64,000 nt of DNA from Oscillospiraceae bacterium. Its GTDB lineage: Bacteria; Bacillota; Clostridia; Oscillospirales; Ruminococcaceae. Location of the stretch: NCBI GenBank assembly GCA_009784825.1, contig WQXO01000003.1, positions 112,997 through 176,996 of the forward strand, written 5' to 3'. How positions within the stretch are numbered: the first letter of the stretch is position 1; every line of letters starts with the position of its first letter. The notes below the pieces were generated by a model that was not told the origin of the DNA, searched no databases, and was given only the letters and a program-made list of their open reading frames with translations. Positions 18,286 to 27,617 of the stretch are shown one piece after another. A program made the translations under genes and the position numbers.

Positions 18286-19076
18286 TTAGAATACGCCTCC
18301 TTAATCTCTTCTAAGGCTTGCGAAATGATATGTATGTTGTTGCTGTATGCGTTTACGACAACATCAAATCCGGATTCGTCTTTGCACACAAAACTCCAAA
18401 AATCTTTTCCTATGAGTAATTCTTCAGGAGCAAAAAACGCTTTGATGAAGTTTTGTTTCCATTCATTTCCTTCGCCGTCTTTGTTGTAAGCGGTTGCAAA
18501 GTACAATTTAACATCGTGTTCCGTGATGTTTTTCAAGATGAAATACTGTTGAAGCAAGGCTCTCTTTTGTGCTTCAGATTTTGTTTTGTCTAAATTACCA
18601 CCAGATTTTAATTCAATTATATAGTACGTATTTGTATCTTCGTCAAAAAGAATATAATCAGAAACATGATTTATTTCTTTCGATTCAAAAAGAGTGGTGT
18701 TATAATCTCTGTAATGAGCAATATCAGGAGTTCCGCCATTTTTATAGCTGTTAAGTATATCGTTTATATAATCCTGTTGTCGTATACTGATTTTTCCTTC
18801 GGTTTTCTTAGATACTTTGTACTTCATGCCTGCAACTTCAAACCCAATACCCTCAAGCAGAGTTCCCAAAGCCGAATCGTAAGAGCGTACGAGAGCCGAA
18901 TAGAATTTTAATTCGCTTGGCAAAGCTTTAATAAAGACATTCTTATCCTTTGAATTAATTACCCCACTAAGTTTCTTTACATCTTTAATATGTCTTTTCT
19001 TGAACCTATCGGCAAACTTTACCATTTGCTCGCAAACAATGGATTCTATTAATATTTTCTCATCTTGTGTCAACAT
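18282..19076 (-). CDS. putative type II restriction endonuclease (PD-(D/E)XK)
   Basis: A 264-residue protein. The segment SDYILFDEDTNTYYIIELK (about 139-157) gives the PD-(D/E)XK layout: D140, then E155-x-K157 after a turn of hydrophobic strand. Upstream, LPSELKFYSALVRSYDSALG resembles a pattern I recall from TdeIII-like type II enzymes, but I am not sure of the family. The four-base overlap with a DNA methyltransferase gene is the strongest argument that it is the cognate nuclease. It begins 17 bases after the end of flhA on the same strand. It could be a solitary nuclease of another class if the pairing is coincidental. Confidence 0.75.
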   Translation of the reverse strand: MLTQDEKILIESIVCEQMVKFADRFKKRHIKDVKKLSGVINSKDKNVFIKALPSELKFYSALVRSYDSALGTLLEGIGFEVAGMKYKVSKKTEGKISIRQQDYINDILNSYKNGGTPDIAHYRDYNTTLFESKEINHVSDYILFDEDTNTYYIIELKSGGNLDKTKSEAQKRALLQQYFILKNITEHDVKLYFATAYNKDGEGNEWKQNFIKAFFAPEELLIGKDFWSFVCKDESGFDVVVNAYSNNIHIISQALEEIKEAYSK

Positions 19077-19093
19077 AACTCTTTTCTCCCCTA

Positions 19094-21190
19094 CTACTGC
19101 TGCAGCGTTATATTCCCTATACTCTGTATCTGTGCCGTATTATCTATCTCATTATAAGAAAGCACCGTCACATTAGGAATAAACTGGTCAACTAACTTTT
19201 TGAAATACACACGCACAATGGGGGAGGTCAGCACAATTATATCCGGAATAACATCACGCACTTTATCGAAAGCGTCGGTGGCATTCGCCATAATCTGCTG
19301 AACCATATCCGGGTCAAGGGAGAGATAGCTCCCTCTCTCAGACTTTTTCACATTAGCGATAATGGTATCCTCAATCCTCGGGTCAAGGGTAATCACCCTC
19401 AGCGAATTTGCGTCCGAGAAACGGCGGGTAATGGTACGCCGCAACGCCTGCCTCACGTATTCCACAGCAATATCAATGTCTTTAAGCGAGCCGGTATTCT
19501 CCGCTAATGCCTCTAAAATCGTCTCCATATCCCGAATAGGCACACTTTCTTTTAACAACATGCAAAGAACTTTTTGCAAATACCCCACCGAAACAATACC
19601 CGGGATTAAATCCTCAACAACCGCAGGATTGTTCTGCTTCATATTGTCAACCATTGTCTTAACGTCCTGCCGTGACAGGATTTCGTGGCAATATGAGCGG
19701 ATAATCTCCGACAAGTGCGTAATCATAACCGACACAGGGTCAATCAAGGTATAACCTGCCACGTCCGCCATAACCTTTTTGTCTTCGCTAATCCAGCGTG
19801 CAGGAATTCCGAACGCCGGTTCAATGGTGTCAATCCCGTCTACGGGAGTAGTAACGTCCCCGTTGTCGATTGCGAGATAGTGGTCAGTGAGGATTTCTCC
19901 CCTTGCCACCTCTTCACCTTTTATTTTAATAAGATACTGGTTTGGGTTAATTTCGGGATTGTTCCGCATCCGCACGGAGGGGAACACCATTCCCATTTCG
20001 GTAGCGAACTGCTTCCTGAACAATACCACACGTTCTATTGTATTTCCGCCGCTCTTCTCGTCGACTAAGTGCAAAAGGCTGTACCCGAATTCCATTTCAA
20101 TCTGCTCGACAGATAATAGCTTAAACACGTTATCAATATTTCTGTAATAGTCCTCGTCGCCGCCTGCTCCACCCGGTAAAGACGCCATCTCTGCCATTTC
20201 CGTCTGCTGGGCTATGAGTAGCTCTTCCTCCACCCGTACCTTTATCAATCTTCTGATTTGGAAACCGAACAGAATAAGCGAAACACCGATAATAAACAGG
20301 ATAGGCTTCGGGAACCCCGGAATAAACATAAGCACCAAAAGTGTACCGCCCGTGATGAACATAATGGTAGGGTTCTGGGTGAACTGCTTTTTAATATCAG
20401 CGTTGAACGAGTCATCGCTTGCCGCTCTTGTAACCATCATACCCGTTGCAACCGAGATTAACAATGCGGGGATTTGCGAACTCAGACCATCACCGACTGT
20501 CAAAAGGAAATACTTGTCTAACACCTGCTCGAAAGACATCTCAAGCATTACCATGCCTAAGATTCCGCCGGCAATCAGGTTGACTAATGCGGTAATAATC
20601 GACATAATGGCGTCGCCCTTTACGAACTTGGCAGCACCGTCCATCGACCCGAAGAAATCGGCTTCCCGCTGGATTTTTATACGGCGGATTTTCGCCTCCT
20701 CGTCGGTAATCGCACCGGTGTTTAAGTCAGCGTCAATCGCCATCTGCTTACCCGGCATAGCGTCTAAGGTAAACCGTGCGGCAACCTCGGAAACACGCTC
20801 CGCACCTTTAGTAATAACCAAAAAGTTAGTGATAACGATAATTATAAATATGATGAACCCGACTACAGCGTTACCACCCATTACGAAGTTACCATAGGTT
20901 TCGATAACTCTCCCGGCGAAAGCGTCCTGCAATATTCCCCGAGTTGTGGAAATGCTCAAGGCCAATCGAAAAACCGTAGTAATCAAGAGAATAGACGGGA
21001 AAATCGAAAATTCCAATGACTCTTTAATATACATGGTCATCAGCAGAATAACAATAGCCACCGACACATTTATGAGCAGCAGAAAATCGATTAACGCACC
21101 GCCCCATATTCTGTTAAGAGGGATAACGATACCAAGCACGATTACGATTACGAACACAGCAAATATGTTGTCAATCATTTTTTTAATCAT
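19094..21190 (-). CDS. flhA: flagellar export gate protein FlhA
   Basis: The large subunit of the type III export gate. It has 698 residues, the expected size. The N-terminal half has about eight membrane segments and the FHIPEP-type cytoplasmic loop (TKGAERVSEVAARFTLDAMPGKQMAIDADLNTG, about 126-160). The C-terminal half is the nonameric cytoplasmic ring. In Bacillus flhA is followed by flhF, flhG and the che genes; here the restriction-modification pair follows immediately. Confidence 0.97.
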   Translation of the reverse strand: MIKKMIDNIFAVFVIVIVLGIVIPLNRIWGGALIDFLLLINVSVAIVILLMTMYIKESLEFSIFPSILLITTVFRLALSISTTRGILQDAFAGRVIETYGNFVMGGNAVVGFIIFIIIVITNFLVITKGAERVSEVAARFTLDAMPGKQMAIDADLNTGAITDEEAKIRRIKIQREADFFGSMDGAAKFVKGDAIMSIITALVNLIAGGILGMVMLEMSFEQVLDKYFLLTVGDGLSSQIPALLISVATGMMVTRAASDDSFNADIKKQFTQNPTIMFITGGTLLVLMFIPGFPKPILFIIGVSLILFGFQIRRLIKVRVEEELLIAQQTEMAEMASLPGGAGGDEDYYRNIDNVFKLLSVEQIEMEFGYSLLHLVDEKSGGNTIERVVLFRKQFATEMGMVFPSVRMRNNPEINPNQYLIKIKGEEVARGEILTDHYLAIDNGDVTTPVDGIDTIEPAFGIPARWISEDKKVMADVAGYTLIDPVSVMITHLSEIIRSYCHEILSRQDVKTMVDNMKQNNPAVVEDLIPGIVSVGYLQKVLCMLLKESVPIRDMETILEALAENTGSLKDIDIAVEYVRQALRRTITRRFSDANSLRVITLDPRIEDTIIANVKKSERGSYLSLDPDMVQQIMANATDAFDKVRDVIPDIIVLTSPIVRVYFKKLVDQFIPNVTVLSYNEIDNTAQIQSIGNITLQQ

Positions 21191-21214
21191 GCCTAATTTC
21201 TCCCTCCTTATTGT

Positions 21215-21380
21215 AATTAATAATTAACAATTAATATTTAATAATTATGGTATTTGCGTCCGCAAAGTTTTTTATTTTAAATCCGTTATTCATTATTACT
21301 TATTAATTGTTTATAATCCGTCGCCGCAGGCGACACAACCATTATTCATTATTCATTATTACTTATTAATTGTTTATCGT
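21215..21380. repeat. AT-rich intergenic repeat, double copy (copy B)
   Basis: Between flhB and flhA, the unit cattattacttattaattg with tttat appears twice around a hairpin ccgtcgccgcaggcgacac. The second arm is identical to the end of copy A at 1380-1396. It fills the whole intergenic space. Confidence 0.7.
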
Positions 21381-22433
21381 CATTCCTTTCGCCGTATACA
21401 TATCCGATAATATGATAGCGATTGCGTTATACAGTGACGGCGGAATTTCCATTCCCACCTCAACGGTATCGTATAATTCTCTTGCCAATGGGCGGTTCTC
21501 GGTTACATACACCTCATGCTCCTCGGCAATGTCGATAATTCTCAAAGCCAATGCGTCCTTACCTTTTGCGACAACCGTAGGTGCGGAGGAGATTTTCTCA
21601 GTATCATATGCCAATGCAACAGCAAAGTGTGTCGGGTTACGCACAACCACGTCAGAGGTGGGGACTTGCTCCATCATTCTTTGCTGAGCGACCTCACGCT
21701 GTTTTTGCTTAATCTTACTTTTGATAAGCGGGTCACCCTCGAGGTTTTTATACTCGTCCTTAACCTCTTGCTTAGACATCTTGAGCTTTCTCTCATAGTT
21801 CCACCACTGGAATATATAATCACCCACCGCCACAAAAGCGAACACAATAACAATGGACATAACCATGCCGAATCCGTTTTCGGCGATGAACACCAACCCT
21901 TGAATAACCTCCATATCGTTTAACCGTTGAATATCCGGTATAAGGTTCATCATCCTTGTATACACGACTACCCCGATTAAAACTAACTCTAACATTCCTT
22001 TTAAGACATTAACCCACGACTGGATAGAAACCAATTTTTTTGCCCCGTTGATGGGGTTCATTTTAGAGAACTTCGGCTTCAGCGGCTGAAAAGTAATCAA
22101 TCCTTTTGTTTGAACAATCACAGTCAGCATAGGAACTGCTCCTGCGATTACCACTAAAGGCAGAATTACCATAGCAATACTTGAAACAATATGTACTGCT
22201 GTCTCAGTTAAAAACTCGCTGTTTACGGTAATATCGTCACCCATTCTTTCAAGCCATTTTGAGATTGATTCCATCCATGTCCTAAGCATATAAGGTGCCA
22301 ACAAAGAAAGAGCGAAGAACAAGAAGAACAAGGTAGACAAAACTGTGATTTCCTTACTTTGAATGACGTTGCCTTCTTTCATGCGTGAATCCTTACGCTT
22401 TTTCGACGTCGCTTTTTCGGTTTTTTCTCCCAA
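21366..22433 (-). CDS. flhB: flagellar export switch protein FlhB
   Basis: A 355-residue type III export protein that switches substrate class after autocleavage. It has four membrane segments, the linker KLKMSKQEVKDEYKNLEGDP and the cleavage motif NPTH within VVVRNPTHFAVAL. The start is TTG at 22433, nine bases after GGGAG. It lies between fliR and flhA. Confidence 0.96.
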   Translation of the reverse strand: MGEKTEKATSKKRKDSRMKEGNVIQSKEITVLSTLFFLFFALSLLAPYMLRTWMESISKWLERMGDDITVNSEFLTETAVHIVSSIAMVILPLVVIAGAVPMLTVIVQTKGLITFQPLKPKFSKMNPINGAKKLVSIQSWVNVLKGMLELVLIGVVVYTRMMNLIPDIQRLNDMEVIQGLVFIAENGFGMVMSIVIVFAFVAVGDYIFQWWNYERKLKMSKQEVKDEYKNLEGDPLIKSKIKQKQREVAQQRMMEQVPTSDVVVRNPTHFAVALAYDTEKISSAPTVVAKGKDALALRIIDIAEEHEVYVTENRPLARELYDTVEVGMEIPPSLYNAIAIILSDMYTAKGMTINN

Positions 22434-22450
22434 GAGTAATCACTCCCCCA

Positions 22451-23239
22451 TTAACCAATCAATCTGAGTGCCCCGAACAAATTCTCCCACATTATCGAGA
22501 GCAGTGAGTCCAAATAATCCGACATAGGCCCCGCAATCGCCATAAGTATAAACAACCCCATCAAAATTTTCAACTGGATATTCATTGCGAAAATATGGAT
22601 AGTGGGAACAGCCTTCATAATAACGCCCACGCACAATTCTAAAATCAACAACGCCGCAAGAACAGGCATAGCCATTTTTACTGCAAGGGTCATAATCTCG
22701 CTGAAATACATTACGATATTGTATGAAAGCCCCAGCCACGCAATAGTAAACTCAAAATCAATGGGAACCATATCATACGAAAGTGCGAACAATCTTATAT
22801 AACTCAAATGTCCGCCGGTGATGAAGAAATACAATGCGAACATATAAAAGTTCATATTTGCCATAACCGGCATATTAATTCCGGTTAAGGGGTCCATTTG
22901 TTTAGCCATCATGAACCCGATTTTATGGTCAATCATCTCACCCGCAAAAATAATAACTGTCACGATGAGGTTTACCATAAACCCGAACACCAAACCGAGG
23001 GCGGCTTCTTTAACAATCACGAACGCAAAACCGAAAACATCGTCAGGTATATACCCAATCACCCCACCCATGCTCATCAGCATAGTAATGGTCAGCACAA
23101 ACGCCATAGAAACACGGATTCTCACCGGAATATTCGCACGCCCCAATATGGGGTTAAAGGTGAAGATTCCCGAAACACGGGCAAAAACTATTAAGCAGGC
23201 AATAAAATTATATACTACTAAATCCCATATTTCCTGCAT
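22451..23239 (-). CDS. fliR: flagellar export protein FliR
   Basis: A 262-residue membrane protein of the export gate with six or more hydrophobic segments and the family start WDLVVYNFIACLIVFARVSGIFTF. It starts 3 bases after the fliQ stop with no clear ribosome site, so translation is probably coupled to fliQ. Confidence 0.93.
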   Translation of the reverse strand: MQEIWDLVVYNFIACLIVFARVSGIFTFNPILGRANIPVRIRVSMAFVLTITMLMSMGGVIGYIPDDVFGFAFVIVKEAALGLVFGFMVNLIVTVIIFAGEMIDHKIGFMMAKQMDPLTGINMPVMANMNFYMFALYFFITGGHLSYIRLFALSYDMVPIDFEFTIAWLGLSYNIVMYFSEIMTLAVKMAMPVLAALLILELCVGVIMKAVPTIHIFAMNIQLKILMGLFILMAIAGPMSDYLDSLLSIMWENLFGALRLIG

Positions 23240-23242
23240 TGG

Positions 23243-23512
23243 TTAAAACCCGATTGTCGCCATTCTCTCGAACATGGCACTCATAAAGTCAATAACATTA
23301 TTAATCATCCAAGGACCTAATGCGAGCATAGCAAGAGCGACAGCGACAGCTTTAGGGGCGAACGTCAGTGTCTGCTCGTGGACTTGTGTAGCCGCTTGAA
23401 AAATCGCAATAATCAACCCCACCAGCATAGCCGTCAACAGCAAAGGCAGGCACAGCTTAAACGCCAGCACAATCGCCTCGACGAATACTTCCATTACCAT
23501 TTCCTGAGTCAT
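23243..23512 (-). CDS. fliQ: flagellar export protein FliQ
   Basis: An 89-residue, two-helix gate subunit. The line MVGLIIAIFQAATQVHEQTLTF is diagnostic for FliQ. It is in the canonical fliP-fliQ-fliR order. Confidence 0.96.
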   Translation of the reverse strand: MTQEMVMEVFVEAIVLAFKLCLPLLLTAMLVGLIIAIFQAATQVHEQTLTFAPKAVAVALAMLALGPWMINNVIDFMSAMFERMATIGF

Positions 23513-23527
23513 AACACTTCTCCCTAA

Positions 23528-24442
23528 CTAATTAAACGAGCGAACAATTCCGCCTATAAGCATCTGCCAGCCGTCAACCAATACAAAAAGCATAATTTTG
23601 AAAGGCAGTGAAATCATTGCCGGCGGGAGCATCATCATACCCATCGACATCAGCGTAGAAGCCACAACAATATCAATTACCAAGAAAGGTATAAACAGCA
23701 TAAACCCCATTTGAAACGCACGGCTCAGCTCACTTATCATAAATGCGGGGATAACCACATACAGGCTTAACTGTTCCTTCTGGTCATATGTCAAATCAGA
23801 AAAATCGTTTAACGGCACACCCTCTTCATCGGTAATCATAACATCGGACAATTCGATGAAGAAAACCATATTTTTGTCAGCGGTGTTTCTAATCATAAAC
23901 GTCTTGAGTGGACCCCCCGCAGTTTCGACTGCCTCCCAAGCGGTCAACTCTCCCTCGGTATAAGGGACATATGCGACCCGATTAATTTCGAGAAACACGG
24001 GTGCCATTATGTAAATCGTCAGGAACAGTGCCAGTCCGACCAAAACTTGGTTAGGCGGTGTAGACTGTGTGTTCATGGCGTTTCTCATAAACCCGAAAAC
24101 GATAATAATCCTCGCAAACGAGGTCATCATCAAAAGAATAGAGGGAGCAACTGATAATATTGTAATCAGCAGAGCAATCTCAAGAGGCTGAGAACCGTCC
24201 ACCCCGATTAAGTCATAAAGTGCAGAGTTGGTGTCAGTTGGTGTAATAGGATTAGTTGCCTCACCCACATCACCCGCAATAACCTCGGTTTCATTTTCAC
24301 CCGGAGCCGCCGCCGCAGAAATCACAAAAGCGGCAGTAACCAAAAAACAAGTAACGGCGAATGAAGCGAAAAACCGTATAAATAGTTTTTTATTTTTTTT
24401 ATACAAGGCTTTGAGTGTAACGGTTTTACGAGTCTTCTTCAT
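23528..24442 (-). CDS. fliP: flagellar export protein FliP
   Basis: The central subunit of the export gate. The protein has 304 residues, longer than usual because of a positively charged N-terminal extension and a cleavable-looking signal (FAVTCFLVTAAFVISAAAA, about 29-47). The core carries FARIIIVFGFMRNAMNTQSTPPNQVLVGLALFLT and ends with VDGWQMLIGGIVRSF. It overlaps the end of fliO by 17 bases. Confidence 0.96.
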   Translation of the reverse strand: MKKTRKTVTLKALYKKNKKLFIRFFASFAVTCFLVTAAFVISAAAAPGENETEVIAGDVGEATNPITPTDTNSALYDLIGVDGSQPLEIALLITILSVAPSILLMMTSFARIIIVFGFMRNAMNTQSTPPNQVLVGLALFLTIYIMAPVFLEINRVAYVPYTEGELTAWEAVETAGGPLKTFMIRNTADKNMVFFIELSDVMITDEEGVPLNDFSDLTYDQKEQLSLYVVIPAFMISELSRAFQMGFMLFIPFLVIDIVVASTLMSMGMMMLPPAMISLPFKIMLFVLVDGWQMLIGGIVRSFN

Positions 24443-24818
24443 TTTTTTCAGTGTCCTCTGGTATTTCTAATTCAACAGATTTTTTCTTACCGATAATATT
24501 GCCGAGTATATCGGAAAAAGTCGGCGTATTTCCGGAAACGCCCGGGGCTAAAGCGGCGACATATTCTTCCTCGGTCATGTCCAAATCAGAAATCTTTTCC
24601 ACTCTTTGCGAGGAGACGCCGACAACCATTAATTTACCGCCGACACTCACCACTAAAATCATGGAATCTCTGCCGAGGTTTGCCCTGTCTAAAATTCTTA
24701 ACCGACTGCCCCCGATAACGGAAACACGCTTGTTAAGCATTCTCAGCCCGACAAACAAGAGCATAATCAGCCCTAAAACGCCCGCTAACGACACGGCAAC
24801 TCTGATAATTTCCCACAT
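24426..24818 (-). CDS. fliO: flagellar biosynthetic protein FliO
   Basis: The 130-residue protein has one N-terminal membrane helix (about 6-26), a short FliO domain (RLRILDRANLGRDSMILVVSVGGKLMVVGVSSQRVEKI) and an acidic tail. It assists FliP complex assembly. Position between cheY and fliP supports the call. The ribosome site is weak. Confidence 0.85.
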   Translation of the reverse strand: MWEIIRVAVSLAGVLGLIMLLFVGLRMLNKRVSVIGGSRLRILDRANLGRDSMILVVSVGGKLMVVGVSSQRVEKISDLDMTEEEYVAALAPGVSGNTPTFSDILGNIIGKKKSVELEIPEDTEKNEEDS

Positions 24819-24910
24819 AATTCAAATACCAAAACAAGAGGATAAACCGCAGGTTTTTTCAGCGTGTCCCTCCTCTTATTCTCTTTTATTTACATAATAG
24901 TATACCCAAA

Positions 24911-25273
24911 CTACCCTAAAATTTTCGTGACAGTTTGAAGTATTCTGTCGGGCTTGAACGGTTTCACGATAAAGTCGAGAGCTCCGAGTTTAATCGCTTC
25001 AACAACCATTGCTTCCTGCCCCATAGCAGAACACATAATAACCTTTGCGGCGGGGTTCTTCGCTTTAATTTCAGCAAGAGCCTCAATCCCTGTTTTGTTG
25101 GGCATGGTAATGTCCATAACCACCAAATCGGGGTTTTCCGCTTCATACATCTGGCAAGCGATTTCGCCGTCAGCGGCTTCAAGAATATTTGTGAAGCCGT
25201 TCTTGGTTAATGTGTCCCTTATGAGCATCCTCATAAACGCTGCGTCGTCCACCAACAAGATTTTTTTGTCCAT
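24911..25273 (-). CDS. cheY: chemotaxis response regulator CheY
   Basis: A single receiver domain of 120 residues with the acidic pair VDDAAFMR, the phospho-acceptor in LVVMDITMPN (about D54), the conserved Ser in CSAMGQ and KPF near the C-terminus. It binds the switch proteins FliM/FliY when phosphorylated. It sits directly after fliY, as in Bacillus. No output domain is present. Confidence 0.95.
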   Translation of the reverse strand: MDKKILLVDDAAFMRMLIRDTLTKNGFTNILEAADGEIACQMYEAENPDLVVMDITMPNKTGIEALAEIKAKNPAAKVIMCSAMGQEAMVVEAIKLGALDFIVKPFKPDRILQTVTKILG

Positions 25274-25281
25274 AGTGTGTT

Positions 25282-26457
25282 TTACTCCTTACCTAAAGAA
25301 TCCATAAATTTAGATTTTATTATTTCTGTTATTCTCACAGCGAAGTTATCGTCAATAACCACAACGTCGCCGCGTGCAATTAAGTTACCGTTGACCACAA
25401 CGTCCACAGGAGCTCCTGCCTGTCTTTCGAGTTCAATAATCGTGCCTTGAGTAAACTCTAATATTTCTTTAACTCTGCGTCTTGCCGTACCGATTTCCAC
25501 CGATATTTGCAGAGGAACTCCCAATAATAACTGCAGGTTATCCTTTTGCTCACCCGACAAATTCACATCGAAGTTTTCAAACTGGTGAAGCTGTGCGGTC
25601 TGGATATTAATTCCCGGTTGCGGATAACCGTATGGAGAGGGGGGATAACCGTATGGCATTTGAGGGGGCATACCCATCGGCGGATAACCGTATGGTTGTT
25701 GCTGAGCCATCATATTCGGGTCAAACCCCATAGGCATCTGCGGCATCATAGGCTGTTGAGGCATCATGCCCACCGGCTGTTGCATTTGCGGGGGAGGTGC
25801 TGCCTGCTGAGCGGGTGCGGGAGGCGGTGCGGGAGCGGGTTCAGGCTCAGGCTCAGGCTCGTTCATATTAAGCAGCTTATCCGCTAATTCCGAAGCTAAT
25901 TCCAAGGTCATGACCGAAACAAACTCGGATTGAATAACATCTTCTATTGTCAAGTTAAAGTTAATAGCGACAACGGTATCGTCCATTTTATAATCTTGAA
26001 TTTCCGAAAGGTCGATTTGTGCCATTATATGCGGAGTAGGGGTTGAAATGTCAATACTCATATCAAGAAACTTTGACAAAGCGGTTGAACACGAACCCAT
26101 CATCTGGTTCATAACCTCGGAAACCGCACTGATATTCAGCTCATCGAACTCGAAATCCGGTTGAATTTCGAGAGGCTGACCCATCAACTGATTCAAAATC
26201 ATTTGAACGTCGTCCTGTTTAAGTAACATCAGATTAGAACCGGTGATACCTTTAACATAGACGATTTTGACACAAATAGCGGGTTCAAGCTCTTCCCTGC
26301 GTAAATCCGACGCTTTTTGAACACTCACCGTAGGGGTGGTAATCCACACCTTAGCGTTCAAAAGCTCGGAGGCAGCAGTCGCCGCACTACCCATGCCTAT
26401 GTTCATTATCTCGCCAATCGCATCTTTTTGAATATCCGAAATCTCAATTACAGCCAT
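25282..26457 (-). CDS. fliY: flagellar motor switch phosphatase FliY/FliN
   Basis: A fusion of a CheC-like CheY-P phosphatase domain (residues about 1-190, with two helices of the GEIMNIGMGSAATAASELL type) and a C-terminal SpoA/FliN domain (about 300-390, LLLGVPLQISVEIGTARRRVKEILEFTQGTIIELE). The linker (about 200-290) is an extreme Pro/Met/Gln/Tyr-rich stretch with EPEPEPEP and three PYGYP units, which inflates the length to 391 residues. I use the ATG at 26457 before AVIEISDIQ; the TTG at 26487 is an alternative. It forms the motor switch with FliM and FliG. Confidence 0.92.
   Translation of the reverse strand: MAVIEISDIQKDAIGEIMNIGMGSAATAASELLNAKVWITTPTVSVQKASDLRREELEPAICVKIVYVKGITGSNLMLLKQDDVQMILNQLMGQPLEIQPDFEFDELNISAVSEVMNQMMGSCSTALSKFLDMSIDISTPTPHIMAQIDLSEIQDYKMDDTVVAINFNLTIEDVIQSEFVSVMTLELASELADKLLNMNEPEPEPEPAPAPPPAPAQQAAPPPQMQQPVGMMPQQPMMPQMPMGFDPNMMAQQQPYGYPPMGMPPQMPYGYPPSPYGYPQPGINIQTAQLHQFENFDVNLSGEQKDNLQLLLGVPLQISVEIGTARRRVKEILEFTQGTIIELERQAGAPVDVVVNGNLIARGDVVVIDDNFAVRITEIIKSKFMDSLGKE
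25615..25862. repeat. low-complexity region encoding the FliY linker
   Basis: Three spaced copies of ggataaccgtatgg (PYGYP codons on the minus strand), then a GGCTCAGGCTCAGGCTC run encoding EPEPEP. Length variation by slippage is plausible. The ORF-track entry 25546..25887 is the antisense shadow of this region. Confidence 0.8.
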
Positions 26458-26511
26458 CTGATATGTCCATTCCCTTTCATTATGCAATTCTCGTGTCCGC
26501 AGGCTCTGCGG

Positions 26512-27501
26512 TTAAAATTCGGTTCTTAATACATTCTCGATTTTAACTGCCTTCTTGCTGTTGAAAACGCCCAATTTCCCGTCGAACCATGTATTACCGC
26601 CGATATTGAGTGTTATATTATCACCGATACTTTTTCCCAGCGGAATAATATCACCCTGTTGCAAATTCATCACATCAAACATGTCCAAGTTAGTCTCACC
26701 CAAAATAGCCGTAACGCTTAACTGCGACTGCGAGAGGGTGGTCATAATATTTTCCTTCCGCTCATGTTCTTTAACTGCGTCGCCTTTTTTACCGCTTCTC
26801 ACATTAATGGTGGTATACTTCGCCATAACTGCGTCAAGCTCCAAAGCGGGGATACAAACTGAAATAATGGACTTCATCTCATTAACCATGACCTCAAGCA
26901 TTGCGATAATCATGGTATCGTCATAACCGACGTTGGAAATAACACGGGAGTTGGTTTCGATTTTGTTCAATTTTGGTGTAAGCTCGACATAACTTTCCCA
27001 CGGTTCTTGGAACATTCTCGCCATGGACTTAACCACGCCGTCCATAATGCTTACTTCAATTTCGGTAAAATCCCGGTCACTATCTTGATACTCGCCCTTG
27101 CCGCCGAGCAGGCGGTCAATCATAACATAAGTCAGCGAGTTAGAAATCTGCACAATTGTGGTAATGTCTTCCACATCCTCGTCATCGAGAATGAGGTCAA
27201 TAATCCCCATCATAACATAATCCGGTAAGGCGTTGTTGAACTCGAAATACTTCTGCTCCTCGATGGTGGTCAGCGTGACCTTACAATAAAGCCGGAGCAA
27301 TCCCGTAAGATAGGAGGACATAAGCCTTGCATAATTGTCAAATATACTGTCAAGGATTTTAATACGTTCCTTGGTGATTTTCTTGGGGGCACGGAAGTCA
27401 TACTCTTTTATCTCGGGCTCTTTCTCAGAAACCTCAATGGTTTCCAAGCCGCCCCGAAGCATTTCGTCTATCTGTGCCTGTGTTAGAGCATCGCCGGCCA
27501 A
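26512..27501 (-). CDS. fliM: flagellar motor switch protein FliM
   Basis: A 329-residue switch component. The N-terminus ALTQAQIDEMLRGG is the CheY-P-binding peptide. A CheC-like middle domain follows, then a C-terminal SpoA domain (QLSVTAILGETNLDMFDVMNLQQGDIIPLGK). The start is TTG at 27501 behind AAAGGTGGTGAGG. It is directly followed by fliY. The usual fliL gene between motB and fliM is absent. Confidence 0.95.
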   Translation of the reverse strand: MAGDALTQAQIDEMLRGGLETIEVSEKEPEIKEYDFRAPKKITKERIKILDSIFDNYARLMSSYLTGLLRLYCKVTLTTIEEQKYFEFNNALPDYVMMGIIDLILDDEDVEDITTIVQISNSLTYVMIDRLLGGKGEYQDSDRDFTEIEVSIMDGVVKSMARMFQEPWESYVELTPKLNKIETNSRVISNVGYDDTMIIAMLEVMVNEMKSIISVCIPALELDAVMAKYTTINVRSGKKGDAVKEHERKENIMTTLSQSQLSVTAILGETNLDMFDVMNLQQGDIIPLGKSIGDNITLNIGGNTWFDGKLGVFNSKKAVKIENVLRTEF

Positions 27502-27516
27502 TTCCTCACCACCTTT

Positions 27517-27617
27517 GACAATTAATAATTAACAATTAATAATGAATAATGATTAGTATTATAATCCGTCTGCGAAGCAGACACAATAATTATTAATTAT
27601 AAATTATTCATCATTAA
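27517..27617. repeat. AT-rich intergenic repeat (copy C)
   Basis: It occupies the motB-fliM gap where fliL usually lies. The hairpin GTCTGCGAAGCAGAC, preceded by ATCC, is flanked on both sides by attaattattcattatt-type arms, and it runs into the last codons of motB (INDE). Confidence 0.7.

Noticed and set aside
25546-25887. Plus-strand ORF of 113 residues, His/Arg/Leu-rich
   Set aside because: Antisense shadow of the FliY low-complexity linker; repeats in the DNA keep it open by chance.
26457-26487. Upstream TTG start for fliY
   Set aside because: It adds HNEREWTYQ before the conserved N-terminus and lacks a better ribosome site than the ATG at 26457.
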